Source of the DNA: Rostrohypoxylon terebratum
Taxonomy: Eukaryota; Ascomycota; Sordariomycetes; Xylariales; Hypoxylaceae
NCBI GenBank assembly: GCA_022497145.1
Contig: MU385891.1
Span: 1-64,000, forward strand
DNA: 64,000 nt
Direction of reading: 5' to 3'
Numbering within the stretch: position 1 is the stretch's first letter; each line of letters opens with the position of its first letter. The notes below the pieces were generated by a model. The model was not told where the DNA came from. It did not search any database and saw only the letters and a list, made by a program, of their open reading frames with translations. Of the stretch, positions 12,542 through 23,121 are shown piece by piece. A program made the position numbers and the translations under genes.

Positions 12542-13399
12542 CTATTTCCAGATCTTCTGTCCATTCTCGATGACAGTCCTGAACGTAACGTCGCAAAGGC
12601 CACCAAGATCGACGCGCCCCAACTCTTCATCACCATACGACACATTCTTGTTTGGTCGCGTCCCTTTCTCACGAGGGTCTGGTTGGAAAATAATAGGGTC
12701 ATCCTTCGGAATCTTTCTGAAGATGCTCTCGGCAGCCGTCTTCACGTCCGTCTTGCAGGTAAAAGTTAACTTGCAGATGAATTTCTCTCGGTCTTCCCTC
12801 GATACAAGTATTGCGACCTTTAAAGAGGTAGGAATACCCTCACGCTGTGACTGATTCTCAGAGAGAGTCCATGATGCAATCCGGTTTGGAGGCCTATTAT
12901 TAATAACTTGCTTCCTGCCACTCAACGTGATTGCATCCTGGATTGTTGAAGAGACTGTCTTCTCCCATTTGCCAGTTAAATTAATATCAGCGAATTGACT
13001 AATGCCAACTGCGGCTTCTCCACCCTTTGTAACAGTACTCTCTTGCATCGTCGGCATCAAACTATACGTGCCAGGAAAGGAAATTGTCTCGATCTCGATC
13101 TCACCACCGCCCAAACTGTCGAACAGAAGCTCGATAGTAGCCTCCGAAATCCGCCTTGAGCCCTTTGGCTGGAAATACCACTGCATTACTATGAGAGAAG
13201 CATAGCGGTCGCTGTCTGCAGTCATCGCTCCATGGACGACTTTTTCGAGGTTACAGGTGATATCAATAGCCCCGGTGCGTTGAAGGACTTCGGCTCGATG
13301 ATATTGATCTGTCGCAACATTGAAGACATGGAATCCGCTCCCCTCTTCACCACCCGTCTCGTACATTTCGAGTCTCATTGTTCCAAAATCGTGGTCCAT
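12542..13399 (-). CDS. unrecognised 285-aa protein, divergent partner of ankyrin-subtilase
   Basis: A single uninterrupted exon. I do not recognise the family. The protein is hydrophilic, lacks a signal peptide or membrane segment, and alternates short hydrophobic and polar residues in a way that suggests a mostly beta fold. The frame is open another 15 codons upstream of the chosen ATG (Met before DHDFG) but offers no ATG there. A CCTAG at about 13452-13456 on the coding strand could be a splice acceptor for a short upstream exon, so the N-terminus may be incomplete. Its 5' end faces the ankyrin-subtilase start 336 bases away, which suggests a shared promoter and a possible functional link. 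That link is inferred only from position. Confidence 0.75.
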   Translation of the reverse strand: MDHDFGTMRLEMYETGGEEGSGFHVFNVATDQYHRAEVLQRTGAIDITCNLEKVVHGAMTADSDRYASLIVMQWYFQPKGSRRISEATIELLFDSLGGGEIEIETISFPGTYSLMPTMQESTVTKGGEAAVGISQFADINLTGKWEKTVSSTIQDAITLSGRKQVINNRPPNRIASWTLSENQSQREGIPTSLKVAILVSREDREKFICKLTFTCKTDVKTAAESIFRKIPKDDPIIFQPDPREKGTRPNKNVSYGDEELGRVDLGGLCDVTFRTVIENGQKIWK

Positions 13400-13735
13400 T
13401 CTGACGTTCGTATAGCGAGTCTTGATCAAAATCTCAAAATCCAAAAAAGAAGTTGCTAGGTAATGGTCGTGATATCAAAACCTTGACATGATGCATTTAT
13501 TTTAAGGGCGAGGCTCCCATCCATATTTGGAAAAGTAATGGATGCTTGTAAAAATCCGCCTTGAGGCTATCCCCGCATGTCGCACTGTGAACTCGGCAGG
13601 GGTGGTTGTCCTCGGGCCTAACCAATATCAGCAGGCTCCCAAGTCTCGTAATTCTGCACCTTCATGGTACATTTACCATCTCTTCAATTCAATAGCCATT
13701 TCAGCAAGACCTAAGGTGTTTGGATGACGTGAAAG
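13400..13735. promoter_or_regulatory. shared divergent promoter region
   Basis: This 336-base gap lies between the 5' ends of the unknown 285-aa gene (minus) and the ankyrin-subtilase (plus). No open frame fits it. Regulatory function is inferred from head-to-head layout; no specific operator was identified. Confidence 0.5.
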
Positions 13736-16700
13736 ATGGCAGCCGAGCCAGAACCAGATTTAGAGCCAGATTTCTATGAGAGCGACATAGAAATACCTGA
13801 GGATAACAATGGCGTTTACATGACTCTGGAGAGGACGGATGAGGATCTATTTCAGACCGCGCGCAACGACATAAAGACGAGAAAAAGGTTTACTAACGAG
13901 GAGACTGTGAACGAGTTCCTAGAAACTTACGAAGAGATCGCCGGGAAATCATCCCCTGAAATCGCGGGGAACTTGCTTCATATACTAGTCGAAATATGTG
14001 TACACACTGACGGAGTGAATGCGGAAGACGTTGAACTCCTTGTTCGTCGATTAGTTAAGAGGTATCCAAGCCTTCTCAGTCAACGAAACAAGGACCGACA
14101 TAACCCCATATTCATGGCCATTAGAGCCTCCCAGCATAAATTAGTAGAGTATATGGTCTCTACGTGCGTTGAGGGTAAGGGCCAGCTTATGTACGACGAG
14201 CCCCTGAACGAAGCTCTGCGATGGAAAGCTCCGGGAAGCGGAACCTGCCTCCATGTTGCTCTCAAAGAAAAATTTGATCCGGATATCACCAAATTACTTA
14301 TTGAAAATGCTAGTGAAGAGGCATTATCTGTTCAAGGAGAACTCGGCAAGACTCCTATGCATTATGCCGTGTCTTTCAGGGAATGTACAGACGTGAGGGC
14401 AGAACTTATCACCCTTTTCATTAAGAAGGATTTGGATGCGATACAGAATAAGCCAAGAAGGCAAAAGACTTTTCTCGACATCTTGGATGATGCTGGTACA
14501 TCGATTTATCAAGAACATCAAAAAACCAAAGCATCTACTGAGCGCCAAATCTTGACTGCCAAAGAAAATAAGCAATACAAGAACGAAAATTTGAAAGCTG
14601 CAGACAAGCCAACACCCAGTGAATTCAGATCCCAGGTCGGTGTGAGAGAATCGAGACCCATGACCTCGGCTAGGTCCATCGGAGATAGGGAGGTGGACAC
14701 ACATAGCCGTGGTAACAAGGACGATAACAAGTTAGACGAGCGTGAAAAATTACGGCAAAAAAGGAAAGAGGAGGAGGCCCTCAGGCTAGACCCAAGCCGA
14801 CGCCAATCAACCAATCCGACTCGGCAGCAAGAGCCAGCCCCGAATACGCCGATCAAACGGAGCAATACGGGACCTGGTGATGGCAGACCAGACCAGGAAA
14901 AGGAGAAGACGCCAGCACGGCCAGCACAAAACGGTCGGAGGAGCGAGAGAAAGGGGCCTACATACGCTGTATGCTGCCAAAATTCAAGCAAGATCCTATT
15001 AAGTCTGAAACTGCATTATATGAGAACTAGGTCTACCGAAATGGCAATTTCTTTCTTATACGGCACCAACATGGATGGTAAGTAAGCAGAATATGAAGAT
15101 GAGAAGATCAATTCTGACGTGGACTTCAAGACATCCAGATTAGTTTTGACTACGATCGTCTGCCTCGCAAGATGCTATGGAACAAGTTCATTGCGCAGTT
15201 TGGAGAAGATCATAAGTCTCGTCTCAAGTTCGATAGCGTGCTTCAGTATGTAACGCTACCCCAAGTTCACGTTCAACTTACTGGTCGTCTCGCCGACCTC
15301 GAACGAGATGCGGAATCCTCTGAGACAGCCCGTCATGGACCCCTCGGTCGCAGAGATATGGTATATTTTTTCAATTGGCTATATAGGAAAGGCGTGCGAC
15401 ACATCATCGAATTAACCGTAGATGATACTGGCGAATCAGGCGAGAAAGTTCATAGCGACCAAGCTATTCAAGAATGCCTGGAAAAGTTCACTATTGAGAA
15501 TCTTGACTGGCGAAAGATGGATTTAGATCCAGAAACAATTTTACATGTGGGAAGCAATGTTGAAAAGGATACGACTGTACCAAATAGCCAGCACAGTACT
15601 GAGATTGCCTCGGATCGGGGATTGAAGAAGCTTCACTTGAGATGGAGCGGTAACAACGCTGTACTTCGAGCTTGGAATGAGCCAGAAGGTTTACCAATGC
15701 TACCTCAACTTCAGGAGATATATCTTCTAAAACCCCCTTCCGACAAGGTATGTGTTCACCCCATACTATTATTCGTTGACTTACACTGCAAAGACATACG
15801 ATAGTTTAAGGTGGATAAACAAGAAAGTGGAGGGATTCAAGGCAAGGTTCAATGAGAGCCGAAAAATCATTCAAGCACGAGGGCTCGCAAAACCCGACCG
15901 AAAAAATATCTCCAACAGCGATACGAAATACAATCCTATCAAGGTCGTTGTTCACGAGTGGAATACAAGTAAAAACCAAGTGAGATCTTACGACACTGTC
16001 CAACCCGCTGCTGGCTCTTCTGATAAGACCGTGAATTCACATCGATGGCTGAATTCCGCTGCGAAATTCGCCGAAGAAATGAGCCCCTTCTGGAAAGATA
16101 CTGTCGCGGACTTTCTTAAGTGGAGGCAGAATCAGGGCACACCAGAAAAAATCGAGGATGATGTCGTTATAGCATTGATTGATGATGGCGTTGACATGTT
16201 CGACCCCGCTCTATCTAATAGAGTACTCGAAGGAAAGAGTTTCGATTATCACGAAGGGAAAGTCCGGCCACCCTTTTCCTCGGCTAGCGGCCACGGTACG
16301 GTTATGGCTAGCATGATCTTGCAGATTTGCCCGATGGCAAAAGTTTATCCAATACGGCTGAAGACGTATGGCAACCATACTGGGAAGAACAGCATTGACG
16401 CGGATTACGCAGCATCAGTTAGTATCCTCCACATGACCTGGATAGAACGAAACCCTGACGAGACTTGTGATAGGCCATCCAAGCAGCCCTTGAGAAGAAG
16501 GCTACTATCATCTCCATGTCATGGACACTCCCAATGAAAAACGACAAGAGCGGGTCGAAGAATCGATGTAAGCATACTTAACTTCCTCCAACCATCTCCT
16601 CTCACTACTTCTTCCATATGAACAAGCAATCCTAACATCATAGCCACAGTACATTCCGTCCTCGAAAAAGCCGTCAGCCAAAAAATCCTCATGTTCTGCT

Positions 16701-17281
16701 CCGCGCCCGACGAAGGCAAGTTCACCGAGCTCGACTACCCCAGCGGCCCATGGCGAGACCGCTTCTTCCGCATCGGCGCCGCGCGAGCCAACGGCGCACT
16801 CTTCCCCTGGACCCCCGACGACATAACCTACGTGCTACCCGGCGTCGACGTCTCGACGGAGCAAGTAGGCAACAGCGCGTTCGAGAAGATGTCCGCGGGC
16901 TGGGCGAAGACGATAAAGTACGAGACGGGATCCAGCGTCGCCACAGCCCTAGCCGCCGGCCTCGCAGCCATGATCATCTACTGCGTCAAAGCCAGCATCC
17001 TCGCCGTGAAGACGGCGAACCGGGCGCGGGAGGGCGTCGTCGGAGTCGGGATCCCCGAGGACGGCGCGATACACATCACGGACCCCGATGCGATGAGGGG
17101 CGCGTTCAGAAACCTGGGAAGCCTCACGCAGAACAATTTTATACAGGTATGGGAGGGCTTGGATCCCGTCAGCGAGATGCTGGCGAAGTTCCGGCAGGAG
17201 AGCTTGAGCCCCAATGCGCAGATAGAACGTACTGAATCCTTCTCGAAATTTGGACAGAAGCTTTATAGTTCAGTCAAGTGA
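13736..17281 (+). CDS. ankyrin-repeat subtilisin-like serine protease (S8)
   Basis: Five exons, 13736-15077, 15131-15747, 15794-16417, 16474-16567 and 16644-17281, join in frame to 1,104 aa. The acidic N-terminus is followed by ankyrin-like repeats at about 75-260 (NPIFMAIRASQHKLVEYMV, KTPMHYAVSF) and a charged low-complexity linker at about 280-410. A conserved region FLYGTNMDDIQISFDYDRL joins across intron 1. The subtilase domain covers about 770-1080, with catalytic Asp783 in VIALIDDGVD, His820 in SGHGTVMASM and Ser990 in ETGSSVATALAAG. The site that usually carries the oxyanion-hole Asn (AAGN) reads CSAPDEG, so that residue may be Asp. There is no signal peptide, so it is probably cytosolic. 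S8 domains occur as effector domains of fungal NLR-like proteins. The last exon is clearly more GC-rich than the first ones. Confidence 0.93.
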
Positions 17282-17836
17282 TGCAAGGGTAGTAGTGTTA
17301 GAGTATATTACTTGATACCCACCGGAAACCTCGAATAGGGGCTTTGAGGTTACACAATGTATAGATGTATGGATACTTACCTAGTATAATACTATATTCC
17401 TCAGCGCCATTTCGAATCCATTAGTCATGGTTTCCGTAGGATTTCCTAAAAGAGGCTCCGTATGGATTCTTATTGGTTATTCTTAATGATATGATTACGA
17501 AGTTTGCTGTTGCCAGAGGTGAGTAAGTACCAAGGTCCAAGGTAAGTACTGCTGTATTATATCATGTACATCTGTACAGTGTATACCCGGGGTGGATCTA
17601 TTGAGACCCTTTATGCATGCATAGCGCGGCTAGCGCGTCTACGAGTTCCTGACTAGAATAATTTATCCGCGCCTAAAGAAAAACAGGCTAAGTCTCACTA
17701 ACCCGATGTGACGTCGTCCCATTTCTTAAGCCGAAACCGCAAAATAGCAGCAACTTGTCTATTTCGATCTCGTGTTTTAATAATCCTAACATCCTGATGT
17801 CGCACGACACGTCCATATGTCCTACCGCAGATATCA
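17282..17836. other. intergenic between ankyrin-subtilase and glutaminyl cyclase
   Basis: It holds the subtilase 3' flank and the cyclase promoter. No open frame, repeat or RNA gene seen. Confidence 0.6.
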
Positions 17837-18997
17837 ATGAGTCATCTGGTGGGCTCCCTTCAATGGGCTCGCATCGGGACATTCGCACTGCTCATAATCA
17901 TATTCTCAGCCCACGTTTTCGCTTATGAGGAATTGACCGATGATGCCCTTCGCAATATCCCTAGTGGTGCGGCCGACTTCGATATTAAGACAGGCTCGTT
18001 ATTGGCCCCAATACTGATACCCCGGGTACCTGGTACCCCAGGGTCTATTGCCGCACAGCATCATTTTGTCAATTTCTTCTCGCAGCAGCTGCCAGAATGG
18101 AAGATCGAATGGCATAATTCAACATCTAAGACCCCGGCAACGGGTGACACAGATATACCCTTCACCAACCTCATCATTACTCGTGATCCGCCTTGGACTC
18201 AGGCTGGCGATGTTAGCCGACTAACACTAGTCGCGCACTATGACAGTTTATATCGGCCGGAAGGGTTTATAGGCGCCACAGACAGCGCAGCTCCCTGTGC
18301 TGTACTGATGCATGTTGCTCGTAGCATCGACAAGGCCCTAACGAAGAAGTGGCAAGCCATGGAAGCTTCAGGCGATGCTGGCTTGGGACTAGATGATGAG
18401 AGGGGTGTTCAGATCCTTTTATTGGACGGAGAAGAAGCCTGGGTTACCTGGACTGATACGGATTCGCTCTACGGCTCAAGGGCACTGGCTGAGCGCTGGG
18501 AATCTGAAGTGCACCCGGCTCTTTCGACATACCGGACCCCTCTCGATTCGATCAGTCTCTTCCTACTTTTGGATCTTCTTGGAGCAGCCAACCCAAATGT
18601 TCCTTCGTATTTCCTGCCCACACATTGGGCTTATCAAAATATGGCTAAGATCGAAGAAAGAATGCGAAAGCTGGGTCTTTTGAAGTCAAACTCGAAGAAC
18701 TCATTTCTCCCGGATTCCGAGAAGCAGGCATCGCAATTCTCTAAGGCATATGTTCTGGATGATCATGTGCCTTTCATGATCCGAGGTGTTGATGTGCTTC
18801 ATATTATCCCTTCGCCTTTTCCGGATACTTGGCATACCATGGAAGACGACGCCGAACATTTGGATATACAAACCCTTGGTGATTGGGCTAAGATTGTTAC
18901 GGCATTTGCCGCGGAGTGGATGGAATTGAGCGAATTCCTGGACGAGCCGCTCTCATCAAGAGAAGAGGGGGCAATTAGGGATAGGACGGAGTTATGA
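17837..18997 (+). CDS. glutaminyl-peptide cyclotransferase (M28 fold), ER/secreted
   Basis: An intronless 386-aa protein that would convert N-terminal Gln (or Glu) of secreted peptides into pyroglutamate. Residues about 12-29 form a hydrophobic signal segment (FALLIIIFSAHVFA), so it should enter the ER. The M28-type zinc site is complete when compared with human QC: LVAHYDS (His134), GATDSAAPC with Zn ligand Asp149, LLLDGEEAW with general acid Glu199 and Zn ligand Glu200, and the DDHVPF motif with Zn ligand His310. LHIIPSPFPDTWHTMEDD near 321-338 matches the cyclase signature rather than an aminopeptidase. The C-terminal tail after 360 is short and charged. The start is the only ATG that retains the signal segment. 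An M28 aminopeptidase is the alternative but less likely. Confidence 0.93.
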   Translation: MSHLVGSLQWARIGTFALLIIIFSAHVFAYEELTDDALRNIPSGAADFDIKTGSLLAPILIPRVPGTPGSIAAQHHFVNFFSQQLPEWKIEWHNSTSKTPATGDTDIPFTNLIITRDPPWTQAGDVSRLTLVAHYDSLYRPEGFIGATDSAAPCAVLMHVARSIDKALTKKWQAMEASGDAGLGLDDERGVQILLLDGEEAWVTWTDTDSLYGSRALAERWESEVHPALSTYRTPLDSISLFLLLDLLGAANPNVPSYFLPTHWAYQNMAKIEERMRKLGLLKSNSKNSFLPDSEKQASQFSKAYVLDDHVPFMIRGVDVLHIIPSPFPDTWHTMEDDAEHLDIQTLGDWAKIVTAFAAEWMELSEFLDEPLSSREEGAIRDRTEL

Positions 18998-19411
18998 TGC
19001 AAGCCTATTGAAGAACCATATATATATAGTATCAGTTTTCAATATGAATCGTTTGAACACTCCTTAGCATGGAATGAATGTCGACTCTAGAGCAATCGTC
19101 ATCAATCATGATTGTGAGAAGGCTAGGTTAAGACTTGTAGCACCTATAATTACAGGGGTATATGCTAAAAAGCGGGTACTCCAGTACCTGAGCTTATCGA
19201 TAGTTTAGAACCACGTCAGCCACAACGACAGCAACTTGGAAGCAGCGACGAGTCGACGGCCTGCAAGAAAAAAAGTGGAACAGGGAACTGGCATCTTGCT
19301 CAATTGACCTTAAGCTTCGCGCAGTTTGCAGTTCGCAATTGCATCTCGGATTCCGAAACCCAATTCCAAGCTGCCATTGCAACAAAAACACGAAGCAACG
19401 ACAGCCCGACA
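18998..19411. other. intergenic upstream of SWP1
   Basis: A 414-base gap with the cyclase 3' flank and the SWP1 promoter and leader. No gene or repeat seen. Confidence 0.55.
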
Positions 19412-20480
19412 ATGCGATTCCTATCTTCTTTCGTTACGCCCTTGCTCCTGGCTGCTGGCGCGGCTCAGGCAGCTTCGTCGTGGGGTTTTGACGATGCCAA
19501 GCTCACGGTCACTGGAAAGAAGCCCGGTGGCAGCAAAGAGAAGGATGTTCGAGAGTATGTCTAACGAGATACACATAAAAACAAAGAAACGTTTAGATGT
19601 TAACAGCTGTATAAAAGATTCGACGGCAAATCTCCCTTCCTCTCGGAACCCGTGAAATTCGACACAACCGACACCTTCAAGCTCAAGCTGAAGACGCAAG
19701 AGAATGGCAAGGGAAAACGTGCGCACCAGGCATTCCTCGTCTTCCGCGAACCTACCTCTGGCCTCGAGGCTCCATTCCCTCTGACTGTTAAGGATAGCGG
19801 AAAGGCGACCGTTGAAATTGTACGTCAATACTATTCTTACCATGACCAATCAAGCACTCCCCGTATTCTAACATCTCCCACAGAAGCAGAGCGATCTCCC
19901 CATCCAACTCGCCGTCTCGAACACCCCCCTCAAGGCCTCCCTCGTGATCGCCTCATTCGGCTCCTCCCAAGGCTTCCAGAAGGAAATCTTCGACGTCCAG
20001 GTCATCCGCGACCCGATCTCCGCGCCCGCCACCTACGAGAAGCCGCTCCGCTACGGCAAGCTCCAGGAGATCCACCACATCTTCCGAGCCGACCCCAAGA
20101 GTCCCCCCAAGATCGTGTCTCTGGTCTTCGTGCTCGCCATCCTGGCCACGATTCCCAGTCTCTTCATTTCGGTACGTCTAACCATTAACACTATATACTT
20201 CTGTCCAAAATATCCATACTAATAAAATATATAAAAACAGTGGGTCGTCCTCGGCGGCAACATCTCGCACCTCCCCAAAGCCCTGAGCGCCGCCCCCGTC
20301 GCCCACGGCGTCTTCTTCGGCTCCCTCATCGCCATGGAAGCCGCCTTCTATGCGTACTACGCCAGCTGGAACCTCTTCCAGCTGCTCCCCGTCGCCGGCA
20401 TCATCGGCACCACCACCTTCCTCAGCGGCACCAAGGCTCTCGGCGAGGTCCAGAGCCGCCGGCTAGCCGGTGAGCGATAA
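19412..20480 (+). CDS. SWP1: oligosaccharyltransferase subunit Swp1 / ribophorin II
   Basis: Four exons, 19412-19554, 19618-19819, 19884-20171 and 20241-20480, give 290 aa, close to yeast Swp1. The protein is a subunit of the ER oligosaccharyltransferase that moves the dolichol-linked glycan to Asn residues. A cleavable signal peptide covers residues 1-20 (ending AAGAAQA). A luminal beta-rich domain follows, then three membrane segments at about 193-212, 231-252 and 255-277. The LRYGKLQEIHHIFRADPKSP stretch just before the first membrane segment is characteristic of Swp1/ribophorin II. All introns have GTANGT donors and pyrimidine-AG acceptors. The window also encodes a second subunit of the same complex, Ost5, at 46.7 kb, but the two are not adjacent. 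Confidence 0.95.
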
Positions 20481-21627
20481 GCTGTGGTGGTTGGTGCAAT
20501 CGTGTATCTCTATTCCTCTGCGGATGTAGGGGGCGAGCCATTACGTGCCGTGGGCTAGGGAGAGGAGGTTCCCGGTTAAGTCTATGTGCTTTGGTCTAGG
20601 GCGTACGGTGTGGTTCATGACATGGCATGACATGACATGACTATGCATACAACACCGGCGCTTGGCTCGGGCTGGTTTGGCTCGGTTTGACCAGGTGGAA
20701 GGAAAAGTGTAGATAAAACAAGAATATCATGAAAAAGAAATGTACAACAGACGACAATATCGAGTGCTTTAGCCCGTTGACTTATGTGCTGTTCAGCCTC
20801 CATAACCACGCTATCCTGCTTCTCTTGATTCCTTTAAAAAAAGTAGAGTCAGAGAGATCCAAAGATCCCCATTGGCTCGATTACAATGAAGAATCTATTT
20901 ATAAAATTAACTCAAGAATATGATTGAGAAATGACAATACCATGATCCAAAAGGTGGGTCCTCTTAGTAAAGTGAATTCCATCCCCTCGGGTCCCACGAT
21001 AACTACGAGAAGGAGTAAAAAACACATATCCAACACCTAGGATAAACAAACGTCACTCATAAGAAAGAATCGCGTTCATATCATTTCTCTTTATTCTCGT
21101 CTCTATCGCCACAACGAGAAAAAAAACAGCCACCTCATTAATGCTAGACCTTTCTATCCCTTAAAAAAACAAGCACACACGCATGCCACGATCCCTCAGC
21201 CGTCAAACACATACACACACACACAGCGCGACGATGAGGAGAGTCAGTCCTCCCTACACGCCGCGCCGGTCCCCTTCTAATTAAGACAGACAGATGAGCC
21301 GCCCCATTTAGACCGTGACTCTTCGCAGAGCTCCCTAGCCAAATACGTTTACGTTGTTACAGCCAAGTATCCCCCCTTAGCCAGGTTTCTCCATTTTTAT
21401 GCTCTCTATTAAAACAATGTAAAAGGGCAAGGCTGGCTGTACCTATGTGCGTATGCGTATGTGTATGTGTACATGTATGCCAGAAGGGCCGCCTTTCCCG
21501 TGGTAAGGGGACCGCAGGGGTGTGCCGTGTATGTCCAAAATCGTACATCAATCAACCATCCGCCACTTTCACCCCGATAGTATAGGGACCTACCTAGGTA
21601 GGTGGGTGGGTGAGTGAGTGAGTGGCC
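20481..21627. other. convergent intergenic with simple repeats
   Basis: This is the 3' region between SWP1 and the phosphotransferase gene. It has a CA-rich microsatellite at 21206-21225, a GTATGT-type repeat at about 21445-21475, and GGTGGGTGAGTGAGTG near 21601-21623. One ACCTAGGT octamer lies at 21592. No gene seen. Confidence 0.6.
21206..21225. repeat. (CA)n microsatellite
   Basis: A short imperfect CA repeat in the 3' intergenic region between two convergent genes. Confidence 0.75.
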
Positions 21628-23121
21628 TTACTGCGATTTCTTCCCGTTCGCGTCCCCATTCGCGAGCCCGAGCTTGCGCTTGTTCTCCATCTGCTTCTCG
21701 TACGGGATCGTGAGGCAGTTGATACCGAGGAAGTTGCAGATGCTCGTGGTGACGAGGTACGCCCAGCGGGAGTACACGACGAACGCGAACACGAAGTAGG
21801 CCCAGAGGTAGTAGTGCTCGAGGTCGGCGGTGATGGCGGGGAGCCCGAAGCGCGGGAGGTTGCCGAGGACGGCGCCGCCGACGAGGGGCACGAGCATGAC
21901 CGTCCAGTAGGGGAAGGGCTGGCGCGTGAGGTGGGCGAGGATCATCTTCGTCGTCATGCGCCCGAAGACGAGGGACATGGTCAGGCAGAATAGGACCAGG
22001 TGGTTCTCGCGCATGAGTGTTGAGTAAGGGGAGTACAGCCATGCGCCGATCGAGAGCGTATATACGCCCATCGGAATCCACTCGAGGAAGACGGGGAGCA
22101 CGGGAAGGTTGTTGCGCCGTCGCGCCTTGACAACGTTTAGCACGCAGAATGGCATGTGTCCGAACACGAGGGACGCCACGATGATCAGGATCCAGATGTC
22201 TCGGATCGAGTGGTCGCCGACTAGCTCCTCGTACCCGAACAGGTAGTTCTTTCCCACCAGATCCACGATGCGCTCCGTCCAAATCCCGGGGCCGTAGATG
22301 CCGGAAATCGCCATCAGACTGCACGCGATGAGCAGTCCTTCGGTCGGACCGTTGACGTAGCCAAGGTATAGCGTGTGCGTATGGTAGGTCTCCCAAGTCG
22401 AGAAGAACATAGGTAGGCACGGACACAGAGCGGTGAAGACGCCTGACTTAGAGGTTCCGAGTGCCATCGCGGCCGTCTCTAACAAGCTGCCGAGGGTGCA
22501 GTTCAAGGAGTCGATGCCGTGGTCAAAGAGCTCGCCTAGTCCGCTCGAGGTGCCTGTTCGTCGCGCCTGCTTTCCGTCGATGTTGTCCATGGTCTGGTAC
22601 ATGAACAGGCCAAAAGCAAAGCTAAGGTATAGCCATGACGGTCCCTAAAGTTGAGCCATGTCGTTAGTATAATCGCGGCTGGTAGGTTAGGCACGCATCA
22701 CTGCGTCTCGCGACGTACCGGTCCGACTAAATCTGGCATAACTATAACCAGCAAGGCGATATTCACTAGGATGAAGCAGAACCCTATCAGGGTCACCATA
22801 TTGGGAGCTAGCCATAGCGGCAGGAGCTCGACAAAGGCATTCCACTAAGCCGGGTTAGTGTGCGTGTTACATATACGGTATTGGTCAGGCTGCGGAGCTT
22901 GGGGACGTACGTATGGGCGAAGGATATAATTCGATACCGGCGACTTGTCGACAGCGGAGTACTTGTAGGACTTTAGGTGGATGAGGGCATCGTCCGAGAT
23001 GCACTCGGCAACGGCGCTTTCTATATAGATACAGGCCTGGTTAGAGCTAGTCGCACCGCATTGGAGGGATGGGGTACGAGTGCTAGGGATCCTTCTACAT
23101 ACTACTATTGTTCGGAGCCAT
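21628..23121 (-). CDS. choline/ethanolamine phosphotransferase (CDP-alcohol type)
   Basis: Four exons, 23121-23103, 23020-22911, 22844-22719 and 22644-21628, give 423 aa. The enzyme condenses CDP-choline or CDP-ethanolamine with diacylglycerol, the last step of the Kennedy pathway, in ER/Golgi membranes. The CDP-alcohol phosphotransferase motif DGx2ARx8Gx3Dx3D is perfect at residues 108-130 (Asp108, Gly109, Ala112, Arg113, Gly122, Asp126, Asp130). The N-terminal HLKSYKYSAVDKSPVSNYIL and PLWLAPNMVTLIGF are typical of the CPT1/EPT1 family. Several hydrophobic membrane segments follow. Exon 1 is only 19 nt (MAPNNS plus one base). The sequence does not settle whether the substrate is choline, ethanolamine or both. 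Confidence 0.95.

Noticed and set aside
21590..22426. 278-codon minus-strand open frame rich in Arg, Pro and His
   Set aside because: It is a shifted-frame shadow of the phosphotransferase exon, caused by its GC-rich third positions.
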